NCBI RefSeq assembly: GCF_016859285.1
Contig: NC_053407.1
Location: forward strand, 22,098,715-22,162,714
Direction of reading: 5' to 3'
DNA from: Xiphias gladius
Taxonomy: Eukaryota > Chordata > Actinopteri > Istiophoriformes > Xiphiidae
Length of the DNA stretch: 64,000 nt
Below, in pieces: positions 1 through 12,400 of this stretch. How positions within the stretch are numbered: position 1 is the first letter of the stretch; each line of letters starts with the position of its first letter. Under the pieces are notes generated by a model, which saw nothing but the letters and a program-made list of their open reading frames with translations, did not search any database and was not told where the DNA came from. Position numbers and translations under genes: made by a program.

Positions 1-3000
1 CTTGGAAGCAGACAGTATCCATAGCCTTGAGCCACTTCAGTATGGGGCATAATTGTGTCTGACGGAGATAATTCAACAGAGATTTCTTTTTTCCTTTTCT
101 ATAGGTTTTGCAGTAGAGATACTTCATTGTTCCTTAGCTTAGCATATTCTGCAGTATGTTGTACTATAAATACGCAGGTAACATTAATGTTTCTCAAACT
201 ATCGTTGTAAATAATGTTGATGAGATGTTTCAACTTCCTGTGGTAGAAATAAAGGTTTCTGCTTTCACGGGATGTGGACAGAATGTGGATAGAAAAGATG
301 ACTGAGACTGTATCAGGGCTAACCAACCAGAAGGAGCCAACCCCCTTGGGCAATGTTATCATTCAGAGATTAACACATACAGGCCTACAGTGGGTACACA
401 CCAGTACACGCACAGCCTAAAAACACATGTATAGAATACATACATAAATTTCGGTTGGAAAACAAGGTGTGGAAGCTGCAGGGTATGAGATGCTGCGCAG
501 CAAGTCAGAGATTTAAGAAATACTTCTCTGAGCTGCAGGGTCAGCAAGTGCGTGTGAAATTAGGTTCTGTGTGGTTACTTGAACACTCCATGCCAACACA
601 GCAGAATACTTTGTTTTAAAATAGCCAGTCTCATCCCAAAGGACACTCCCAACTCAGAACACCTCCCTTCTCCTTGAGCTTGATGGGGCCCAGAGAAGGA
701 GCCCCCAGAATGCTGATAACTCCCCCCACCATTCACCAGCACTCTGGTTCATATTTTTGTGGAGGTCCATTGACTTTCTCCTTTTCAGTCTCCCTTTAAT
801 CCCTGGGTCTGTGTCCTCAGTGGCTCTCTACAGAGAGGCTATTATTCAGAGCCTTATTACTGCGCCCCTCACGGCTTATCTCCTTCCTGGTGACAGTCTT
901 TTCAAGCCTCTCCCTAATGACCTGGGGAAGCTCACATGCTCAACTTCCCAGGGCTGCGGGGCCCCGCTGATGTCAGAGGGGGTGGCCCCCACGCAGGGGC
1001 TCCTGGTCCAGCCAAAGAAAAAGAGAGGCACAGAGAGGTCCCGCCACAGCCACCTACGCATCACGCATTCAATCTTTCCACACGTCTCCTACCTCCTTCT
1101 TCTCCGCATGCAGGTGACAAACCCAAGCCCAGAGTGCAGGACTCCTTCTTCAAGGGACCGGGACTCAGAGGAACTTGGCCCATTCTGATTAAAATGAGCT
1201 CATAAGCCCTATTTCTCAAAGATGGTGTCAGGTTCTATTTGACTCTGACACTATGATGTGGTACCTTTGTGATTCTGATTCCTTTGATGACAGAATGAAA
1301 TCAGAGCTTATTGTTCCACATCAGGGCGATAGCAGCACACTTCAAGTTAAATGAAACATGCAAGTGATGCAATTTCATTGGTTAAAAGATCCAAACCTCA
1401 TGTTGATATTCAAAAGTGGTCTGCTGGCTGTGTTACATCCCGAATTCTTAAGCCTCTATTAAGAATCTGCTATGGCCAACCATTCAGCTTTGTCAAAACA
1501 AGTGAGGGGTTTGAATTGCATTTGTATGAGTGAAAGTTTTTCGGTCTTCTAACATGGAATTTCTTGTCCCAGTAAATCAGAAGAATGGATCCCCAGATAG
1601 GACCTCTATTTCCATTCAATTACACTAGATCGCCTTCAACTCCCTTCAATGTGTCAAAAACATTGCTTTACAATGTACAGCAATATGATGCATAGAGTCT
1701 ACTGAAGCATAGAAACCTCCAGCTGTTTGAAACCCAGCTTGCTCATTCACTTGCAATTTCAAATCACATGAATGCTATAGGAATCAGTGAGGAGGAATGA
1801 ACTCTCTTTTACATGATTGTGAGTGAAAACGATGTCCTACTGGTGCACCTTCTAATTATCATCTCCATCTCCCTGCTAAACCCTGTGGTTCCTTTGGAGA
1901 GGTTAGAAAAGGACATGGCTGTCCATTATGCTTTCATCATCTGAGATTGGACCCCCAGGAAACAATAAGCTGACTACAGTTAGGTCATCAGAGCAGGCCT
2001 GCTGTTGTCTGCTGTATACAGAGATCATGGGAAATGTGACACAGGTGTCTTCCTGCTTCCTCACATGGTATACAGGCCCGTCGCCCTGAGGCCTGGAGGA
2101 AACGACAGTCCTTAGTGTTTGTGCATGTCTCTCTGAATCATAAACTACTTAAGACTTTGGCAAAACATGTTGAACAGGTCCAATTAAGAAAGTAATGACT
2201 TTAGTGAAGCTATTTACAGCACAAAAGGATGGAGGGTAAGCCCTGGGGGAAATATTGTAGTCTTCTGCTTGATTTTACCTGTTTTCCTCTCCTTTTTTCT
2301 CTTCCATCCTACTTCCCCATCTGGTCCATCTTTAGTGCTGTGAAAAACTGCACTACAGTACTGTACTATTCAGTGAGTGGAGTAATAGACTTTTCAATGA
2401 GAAGGAATAAAGGAAAATGGAAAATACTAGTTTCATAAACTTTTTTTTTTTTTTTGGCCATCATTTGAACAAGTCCAACAGGGTAAAACACTAAAAAAAA
2501 AAAGAACAGCATCCATCAAGTGTCTGACTTCCTGGATCAACTTTATCCTACTGTACTTATGGTAATTGTACCGTACTTACAATAGTTAAGGATTAATAGC
2601 AACATTTTGTGTTCATTAACTTTCAGTTTTACCACCAAATAAAAGGGTTTAGATTATATGACCATTTAGACTACCTGAGTAGAGTATCCTGATCTGAGTG
2701 CTCCTGTTACTTGGCCCATTTTACTGCATTTTAGTGATGGCACTAGATTCCCAGATCTCAGCAGTTACTTTGGTGATCATAACCAATGGAAATGATGGTC
2801 AAAACCATGAAAATAAGCTGCAGTTAACAATTAATCATTATCTCTATTAGCATGGATAACAGATTTTGCCTCTAAGGCCAATAAAAGAAAGTCATACAGT
2901 ACCTGATATACAGTAGGTATAGGAGATTTATAAGCGTATAAGACTGTGCCATTTGTGTTTGCACCAACAACAGTCTAAATGCCCACCTTCTTTTGAATTA

Positions 3001-6000
3001 AGCTGTCTTTTCACCCACTGAAAGGTTCCTGTCAGCAGAACTTGTGGAATCTGCAAAGCCTTTTGGAGCGGAGCCACTCATGCACTTTAACCCTTTGCTT
3101 TGAGTATCCGTTGGTGCTTTTAGCCACGCCTAAACCAATTTGGAACACAGGTTGAAACGTAATCAACAGAAGCTCAAACCAATCACACACCCACAACTTG
3201 AACAAAGCATCTTTGCACTGGTGAAAAGAGAAGGATTATGCTCAGACCGCTAAAAGGGCCATCAAATTTGGTAGAAATGCGTTTACCGGTGGAATCATTG
3301 TAGTGCCTTCCTTTTAGTGTGTAAGTGTCCCATTTGTAAACGATATTACTTCAGCCCTATGCATCAGAGATTGCAATTATGAGACACACAAGAAAGAACA
3401 AGTCAGTGACTTATTCTTCTATCCCATTTTCCAGCATTTACAATGACAGTTAAACAATGTCATTAAAATTATACTGAATGATACTTTAACTTCATATTTA
3501 CTCAAAGTCTTGAGTAAGAAAACATCTTTAGCATCCTGTTCTCAATTTATTTATAACTTGTTTTGTTAATATGAAAAGCCTGATCTATTTTCTGTAGGTA
3601 GACACGACACCTTAAAACTGGTCTTAAATAAAAATTAGATACAGTATTGTGTTGTCTTAATCCTGACAAGTCAGCAGTATATCCTGAGATCAGACACAGT
3701 CATTCAGTGCTCTGGACTTAACTATTGTGGTTATGGATCCTGACAACTAAGTTGAGCTAAAAAAGACCCAGAGACTGTGATCCTTCACTGTAACAACCGG
3801 CATCAAAGGGAAAGGGGGAAAAGGGGCTCTGATAATAATGGAAAGTGTTTTGACATCCAGGTTTAAGTAATTATTGGATTTAGATAAGAGGGGAATTCCA
3901 TCCAATGTGAGGTAAAACAAACAAAACAGGAGATTGCAAACTATTCCACCAACAGCAGAAGTCCCACTGTAGCCTCGGGGTGGGTGCAGCACACTCACAT
4001 TACATCATGGATGTAATAACACATGGAACAATGGAAAAATGCATGTTGGTACAGTGCTGTAGAGCCTTGTAGCCTCCCATCAGGGTCACCATCAGGGCAT
4101 AAGGATTTTACTGCACAGTTTTGTTTTGTTTTAAATTAAATTAAGTACTTTGTTTCAAAGTAAGAAGTTAAAAAATGATAGTGGGTAAACTAATTTATTA
4201 CAAGTACGTGAATATGTAGCTATGAAATTCTCTGTTCCTTACACCAAATGAACTGTGACTCAACTTGTTCCACATCCTCTGTCTCTGTGTTCTCTAATTA
4301 CAAATATTGCAGCAAAATGTAACATGTAATCATGGCTTGGAAGGAGTTGGACTTTTTTTCAGATGCAGGTGGAGACAAATACAAATTCTGTTGACGCAAA
4401 CTGTGGGTTTGAATATTGCAAATGCACAGACTGCATGCATGCAACTTATCAAAAAACAAATACTGCAAATTGTGTGAATTACTCTCCTAGCTTTGCATTG
4501 TGTTTGGCTTTGCCTTTAACCTTCTCATCATTTTGCCAGTTCAAGGTTTTACAATGAGTAGAGTATCCTGATCTTTCCCCCTAAGATTGGCCTACCTTAA
4601 GAATTACCTGTATTTTGGACAATTCTGCAGCACACAATCTATGTCCAACACTAATGCAGTGAGTGAGCAGTAAGGTAGTTGATCGTTGTGCAGCATGTCA
4701 GACTTTCATGCTAAAGGCCAGAGTTTGCATCATGTTACAGACCGAAAAATATTTTACCCATAACCACATTCTTTCCTGACCCTAAACCTTCCGTAATTGA
4801 TTTTGAGCCACTCAGGAGCAGCGTAACAAACTGTGAACATTACACATTATCACCTTATAAAGCTGACATGGCAAATGTCTTAGCAAACAGTTTTGCATTT
4901 ACAAATCAAGCAGACATAGAGCTACATTAGCGGTCATTTAGAGACCACGTTTCTGGCCACATGGTGAATGTAAGCCAGATATTAACTCGGCTTTTAGCAT
5001 ATTTTTGTTCTCCAACCAACCCCTAAGGGGTAAAAAATCTGGTTCTTTAGGAGCTAAATGCTCCCCTCTGTTTGCCAGCTAATCAATAACTTTGTTTGTT
5101 TGCCGTATCAGAACTTTTTTTGGTGAAAACACTTCCCTTTTCCGGCTGGAAGGACGCTGATGAAAGAGTGACGGAAGAGTGAATCAAAACAGCAAAATTA
5201 TGAGCCGTTAAACTGAAAAATGGAGCTGGAATATGCTAAAAAGCTCCACAGAGCTGAGGGGAACTGCTGCAGTGGTTTGTCACTACTAGCAGCCTATTAA
5301 GATGCAGTCACTTGATCCATTATTATTTAAAAGTATTGATTGATCAACTGTTTTAGTTTACTAAAACCTTAATCAATGCCTAACAATACTGCTGAGATTT
5401 GAAGACTTCTGGAACGATCTGCCTTTTTAGTCAACGTTTCAACGTCAGGGTTGACCCAAATACAGCTCAACAAGTGCTATGAAGCTGATAGGGGAATCTC
5501 ACAGAACTCAAAGCAAAGAGTTGTTCCTTCCAGTTTATTTTTTTCCTTGTACCATTGTTTTCTGACCTTTTCTGATTGTACTGTCCAGACTGCTTCTGTC
5601 TTTTCCTGGAAACTAATCTATCCATCTTCTTCTCCTCCAGTAATCGATCAGCATTTACCTCCAGTCTGGCGCAGAGGGAGACATAGTTTACTCCCTGCCC
5701 TTTGACCCGGTGCTTACCGTCTGAAAGGACATTAGAGGTAATGACACCTCTCCAGACATCACAAGAAATCACTGCTCTGTTACCCACAGACATTAATCCT
5801 TACATACCAAGCAGCCTTCAAACTCATTCCCCTCCATCCCACCTTCTGAAACGTGGTGTAAGCATATGTGCTAACCCCATCCTTTCATCACACTTAAAAT
5901 ATATGACCCATAAAAGGCCCGGTGAGTATCTCCCTCTCCATCAGTTAACTTTGGCATTTGTCTGAAACACCTCAATTTGTCTTCCTTATCCCTGAGGACT

Positions 6001-8860
6001 TGTGTTGTGGTTCTGTGTTTATGGATAGAATATAGCTTTACAACTGCCAGTAAGCATTCCTGGTTTTCGTGGTGCACATCAATCATTTCAGATTTATGGC
6101 GTGAGGCTGTTGCGGTATCCTGACATACCTACAGGTTCTGAAGAGAGAGAGCAGCACAATGTTTTCTCCTAAATGAGCTTTGGAATAAGCCAGTCCCCTA
6201 ATAAGCAAATGACAAATCATAGCCTAGCAACCGTAACTAGACACAGCAGACATGTCAAATTCTGGATTTTCCCCACATGCAGAATCAGTGTGCATGGGAG
6301 TCCAATAAGAGAGATACTTAAAGAATTTGGATTAAACAGGCTGTGGTACAGTTGTATGGTCCTCGCTGTGTTTATCTGTTCGTAATGTAAGCTGCAAGAG
6401 TTAGCATGTCTAGCTAACTAGCTTATTATCTACAGTATTAATGCCAATGTAAAGTTGCTTCCAAGGCCAAGGAGCAAATCATTGGCTAAAATGACATTAT
6501 TTGTGGGGTTGCAGGTTTTGCTAGAAAAAGCCCTGTTCCCGTCTGAAACAGCCGCTGTATAAGAGCCAGTCCTTAATGCTACTGCTAATGTTGGCGGCTT
6601 ACACTACAGCAACTCCAGCCAAACTCGATCTCAGAAAACGCGTTGTTCGCCAAACTTACGATTTAGCTTTCCTCTCTCTCAAAGCCTCTTCTTTTTGGAA
6701 GTGATAATACAAATAATAGAGCATAAACTTACGATGTTTCTCATCAATATATGTTGTTTTTTTAAATTGTAAATTAAGTATCCAAACAGGGAATATGTTA
6801 GAACAAAGTCTGATCATACATTTTCCTTTTCATGCTGCACTAAACTAATACCAGGGGAAACTAGCTCTGCACTGCAGTACAAGAACAAAGCTGTTTCTTT
6901 ATCTCCATGTCTTGTAGCTCAATCGTCAACTGCTTTGGATGCTGACTTCTTTCCTGAGACATACTGCATATCTTTCGCCTCAGTCCTCCAACATAATATC
7001 ATGTACATAGGCTTGAATTGCATATTTAAGACCTTTTTACATTGTTCTCATTTTTAAAAAATTCAGCTGGAAACAACATTTTTAACCAACTTACTGAGTT
7101 AGTGTTAATTTTCAAGCTAGCTGTAGGTTATAAAATCTACTAGTTGCAATTGCCAGCAAAATTGACAATCATTAGCTTGAAATGAGAAGCCTGCTCTTGT
7201 TCACCTCATTTCAAAAACTACTAAGATTTCAAGTGATAAATCTGCCACAGGTTTCATTGTAAACTGCATCCGTGCATTGCTAGATTGGAAAGCTTGACAG
7301 GCGTAGCAGCCATAGCTATGGGGGACGGAGCCTAGCAAACATTCAATTGTCCTGGTGGTCCAGGATGTCTACTTGAAACATAAACTTATCTGGAGCTCAA
7401 TCTGACTCTCCCTCCCTCTTCTAGTGAGATGCAGAGAAAAGTAGGTGACCAGTGCATTACAGAGAGCAAACAGTGTTATCCAGCCTCCTTCAGACCTGGC
7501 GGCATGCGTCCCTGATAGCATCTGTACTCCATCAATGACAGACAGGGCGTGGCATGGTGGATTCAAGGATTTGGGATATATGTGAGCGTGTGTACATGTG
7601 TCTCTGGTTTGATGGGTGTGGGGCAGCCGGTAGTGGGATGAAGGGGAACCTGCTGGACAAACACTCAAGGTGATCTGTGAGGAATGGAATGGAAATGACC
7701 AGCCATAACCCTAGTTCACCTATACTTCGTGAATGGGACCAGTGACGCTTGCTTGGAAGTCTGAGAGCCAGTGTTGAAACAATGTCTGCAAAACCCCATA
7801 CTATAACAATGCTTTAAAGAATTTCCGGCATTTAGGAAACAACCAATACATTTATACTATTCCTGCAAATAGGAATGCCTGAAAACAGAGCAGATTAAAG
7901 GGAACTTGTGTATATCTACAATATGCAAGCACATCCACACGTGCAAGTGGCAGTATTAGACAAGGCAATTTAAGGCAAAAAACTTTTTAAAATTAATAAA
8001 AATACAAGATCTTATTGAGACTTCTGACAGTAATTCTTACATTATGAATGACAAAAGATTTATTGAAACTACTTTCAGCTGTAATGTAAATGTGACTGCT
8101 ACATTATTATCAATAAATATCTCAGAAAACCAAGAGTACTGTGTACAGTATTGTCCATTCTGTTTGCAGAGAAGTCGATTTTTTGGCAGGATTTGCTTCT
8201 CACCCGTCGACTGTCGTAATGATAATCTCAGGCCTGTAATCTGTGGGACTCAAGTTTCCCAACAGTTCCATAGTCTGTACATGCAGCTCTCTCTGTGGAC
8301 AAGGCCTGACACTCGTCTTCAGCAAGCACTTCTGCCTCGGCTTTTGATCTACTCTTCAATTACACCATGTAGCAATCATCTCCACATCCCAAAGATGGTG
8401 ATTGAAGTTAAAAGGATTCACACTGATAATTTTCAGACACACTCGGCCATGTTAGGCAGCCCCGTTTCAGAAAGCTGAGTTTTAAGGGAGTTTAGTTATT
8501 TTTGATCCTTTAATCTATAATTGTACATATTTATTTTCCAGTTAATTTCCATGCCCTACAGTAGTAAATGCACTGGGATAGATACAGGCAGAGCTACAGA
8601 CAGCACTGTGTGTTTTGGTTTATGATGACAGCCTCAGATTTACATGACAGCTAAGTACTCGGAAATGAGGCCCCTGTTCTGAACATCCACAAACCTTCCT
8701 TTATGTGACAGGTTTTTCCAAAGGTGCAAAGGTGAAGCATGACTGACTTGAAGCCTATTGAAAAACTCCCTTTCTTGAGGGAACACTAGAAGGTTTAACA
8801 TACAGACATACGTACAAGCAACAGTATTAGCACCTTTGTAGGTATTGCATAAGGATTACA
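1..8860. other. Gene-free AT-rich intergenic stretch
   Basis: I found no exon chain, RNA gene or complete coding region here. Open frames of 60-144 codons exist (for example 8044-8478 plus, 757-1188 plus, 5467-5793 minus). None resembles a protein family I know, and none has convincing flanking splice sites. A GC-richer patch at about 900-1180 stands out from its surroundings but carries no consistent frame. A run similar to the fish repeat with CCTAAACC-type motifs is at about 4745-4800. By human synteny, pus7l would be expected to the left of irak4, but I do not see it. Confidence 0.5.
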
Positions 8861-9243
8861 AAATATGTGAACCTACCAATGGTTTCCATGTTCAACTTTA
8901 AAGGAAAAATCCGGGTTTTGTTAAAAATCTTTCTAGTTTTGCATTTCTGTCCATCATCCATCAGTTTACTTGGAGTACAACTTTTAAAACAAAATTATCT
9001 GAACCATTTTTCTGAAAGTAAAAGAATATTGGTAAACCAAGATATATATTAATAATAGCACCCCACCGTTGTTAACATATTCTACATCCCAATTCAGGTT
9101 TCCATCCTGTAAAGTCCATATTTCAAGAATATATCCAAAAAAAACTGCGAAAGCCATTTCAAAAGATTTTTAGAAATCTGGCCATCTTTTGACACAACAA
9201 GTCCATTTTTGCAGCTTTCAGCAATTTTTGTCAGCTCATAAAG

Positions 9244-9465
9244 TTATACTACTTGTGTTTTGATCAAAATATCGGGAAGAATAGACTCCTCATAGGTCAT
9301 GATGGGGGGAAGCTTCAACAGAAGACCATTATTGCCATACCTCTCAAACACATAACCATCCATGTCCCCCACTGTTGTGCTGTTTAATCCATAGACTAAA
9401 TCTGTGTTGGATGTGCTCAATCCTCCATAACATTCACAGCCACCATTATTCTGAACTGTTCTTAT
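9244..9465 (-). other. Unidentified coding-like open frame, no start codon
   Basis: On the minus strand a 73-codon frame runs from an upstream stop at 9466-9468 to a TAA at 9244-9246. It reads like protein rather than translated noise. It starts with a Gly/Asn/Cys-rich part (NNGGCECYGG), then YGLNSTTVGDMDGYVFERYG, then LLLKLPPIMTYEESILPD. The only methionines are internal. A possible acceptor AG lies at the left of the Asn-rich part, but its pyrimidine tract is weak. I do not recognise the family. It could be a terminal exon, a remnant of a transposon protein, or chance. Confidence 0.3.
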
Positions 9466-9469
9466 TTAT

Positions 9470-12400
9470 AGTCCACTAACCATTGCCACCAACGCTTTTC
9501 ACCATGGACAAAGGATAAATCCATGTGATTAGGATGACTCAGCATTTTAGGTGTGCTTTAAAAAGGGTTTGGTTTTGAACATTGGGAGGGATGAATCACA
9601 TGATAAACACTCAAAATCTTCACTAAGATTAATCGAATCTCAATGTTTAAGCTTGTGAGGAGTGATTATAAGATTTATAGCTTCACCACAAAGAGAGCAC
9701 AATCTCGGGCTGCTGAATTGCCGTGACTTGGATAATAAGGTTTTCTTTTGTATAGCTGCTATTTATTACAGTGACTTAAGCAAGTTGTAACAGAGAATGC
9801 AATTGAAAGGGAGCATACAATATATTTCTATGACCACTAACTGATTTAACTATTATGAGTGAATCTAAAAAGACTAAAAAGAGATTTATTTTTCAACAAC
9901 AGGAATTTTTATTTGTGCTGACGGCAAGTGGACAGGGCTCCACAATAAACTGATATTTCTAGATCATTTCCATGTGAATCATTAAAGTTTGCCACACTGT
10001 ATTTGTGTTGCATATTATTTTTCCCAGTAAAGACCACATAGGCAAAACTTACCAAAACGTTACAGTGTTTTTCAATGTATCAACCCCTTTATTTCTACTC
10101 TTCCCTCTGCGTAGCCCTTAACTTCATCCATCAACGTGTCCCAATAAATAACGTGGAGAACAGTTTTATAGTTTGAAGAATAAACCACCTGTGGCGGTCT
10201 TTTGCCATTTTTGAGCTAAGCATATGCTAAAGGCCTCAAAGCCGAGGTCTAGACCTGCTTTGAAGTTTCAGAGAAGCTTATTGTGAGAGATTGGAGCCTC
10301 CACTGTAATCCGTTTTGGGTTATTTATCCAACTAAAGACGAGTATTTTCAAGAGTATTACAGGATGACAATACAAGGGAAAAACCAAGAAAAGTGAGCTC
10401 AGAAAACCTTAAATAAATTAGGAATTTGTAAACCATTAAAAAAATTTGGTTTTGTATGTAGAGACTTCAGCAGATTAGTGTCCCAGCCCACCTTTGGTTA
10501 TAATCTCTTTCACATCTTTAAACATCTCAAAGAAAGTTCGTCCCAAGTGTTTTGGCATTCCTCATGAAAACTTGCTTGGCACAAGAATGAGAGGAAACCA
10601 ACTCAGATGTCAGAGACTTGACCCTTGACTCTTCACTGGCCATGGGCAGCCAATCAGAGTCTGCCTTTCTCAAGGTGCAAATCGTTTTTTCCTCTATGAA
10701 TTGAGAGATAAATGAACTAACTAACTTTTTTTTCTTCCACTCATCTGTGTATTGGCATTCCTACTTGCTGGTTAATGTCAGGAGAATGTTAGCAATTGCA
10801 ACACATGTGGTGCTGGTCTCTTTGTGGCTGTGAAGCTATGGATTAGCACTGACGAGCGTTGGATTACAGGGTCCCTGCTGGGATGTCAAAGGGCCATGCT
10901 GGCTTCTTTCACCTCTGCCCTCATAGGAGCAAAGCATCAGTGGCAGGGGTTACCTACCATCAATGATTTGCTTCAGGAACATCAGAAGGCCTTTTCAGCA
11001 TTAAGGGTCACTATTGACCTGCAGCACCCCCCCCCCCATTCCCATGATTACGCCCCAGTTATATCTTGGTGAGCCCACACAAATGGACCCCCCATAGAAA
11101 TCTAGATCCAAACAATGGAGGTTATAGGCTCAACAAGTACTACTGTGCACTCTAGGGCTCTGACCACAGGCAAATGAGGCCTTGTGTACATACACTATAA
11201 CACAAAGTGGCAGCTCTTTTTATAAAACAGAAACAAGTTTGTAGCAGAAATACTAAAATATATGAAGGATGGAAATTACAAAAATATAAAATAAAACTGT
11301 TGTTGATTAAAGTAAACAAAAATGAGCTTGATTTCAAACTGCTATAAATCTTGATTTCATCCATAAATATCATTCATTACAGCTTCCTTTTGGGCCAATG
11401 ACTCGGTAGGAAGCAATCCAGGAAAGCTCTATTGAAATCCAGACAAGTAGTTTGATACAATACAGAGACATTTATCTCAATTTTAAAATGGGAAAGTCGA
11501 TGAAAAATCAGATGAACATAACAGAAATAGTCAGTATGAGCACTCGCTACAACGTAATGCTAGCCACTTTAAGACAAGCCCCCTTAGATAGTGGGATCCT
11601 GGCTAACATGGAGAATTTAGTACTTGGCATGGAAGAGAGGATCAATTCCAAACTTTTAGACTAACTATCCGCTGACGTACAGTGATAGATCCACACGACC
11701 AGACAATTTATCAATTGTAAATGTCACTTAACAATATGCAAACCAGACTAACTAAACTGGAATCCACATCCACTGTAATCAAATCAAACCCTTTCTCCAT
11801 AGGCTTGTGATATGAAGAATGCTTTATGTACTCAATGTACTCAATAAAGCATTCAACCCCTTTAAACTCAAACACTTGTCTAATTGTAGAATAAACCTGT
11901 CTAGGATGAACTACGGCTCTCAATTTCTCTAATAACTAATAAGAAGCTAAACTCAATAACCCAAATATAATAGTTACTACAGAAATGTATGAATTACCAT
12001 ATTAACCTGTTTTAACCTGAGTGCACTTTTTGTTTTAGTTCTTTAATTCTGTTTTCAGAAACCTGATTTAAGATTTTTGGACCAGTCACTTTTCCCATTC
12101 CTCATATCAGCATTCATCACAGCTCTGTTCAACGCTGTTTTACTGACACATTGGTCTATGGCACGAGTTAAACGCATAGCTAAATGTTCATACAAGTTTA
12201 GCTGGCTGCAAAATAGTTATAATAGAATCTTTCAATCATATAGTTCATGTCTTCAGTAAGACAAGTTAAGATTTCAGAACAAATGTATGATTTCAATTCT
12301 GTTTTCATCCACTCTGTTGAATTAATGAATGAAGGCATGCTCATATTAAAATACAATAAATATACGTAAAAGTTTGTGTCCATGTGTCTCGCTTTGTTAA

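Noticed and set aside
900..1188. Collagen-like text (GAPGPA) in a GC-richer patch
   Set aside because: The Gly-x-y pattern breaks after a few residues and no flanking exon continues it.
5640..5710. Possible short exon (plus strand reads SGAEGDIVYSLPFDP)
   Set aside because: A stop follows within a few codons, the donor is poor (GTGCTT) and no neighbouring exons fit.
8044..8478. 144-codon plus-strand open frame
   Set aside because: No recognisable domain, unremarkable start context and no neighbours; chance frames of this size occur elsewhere in the window.
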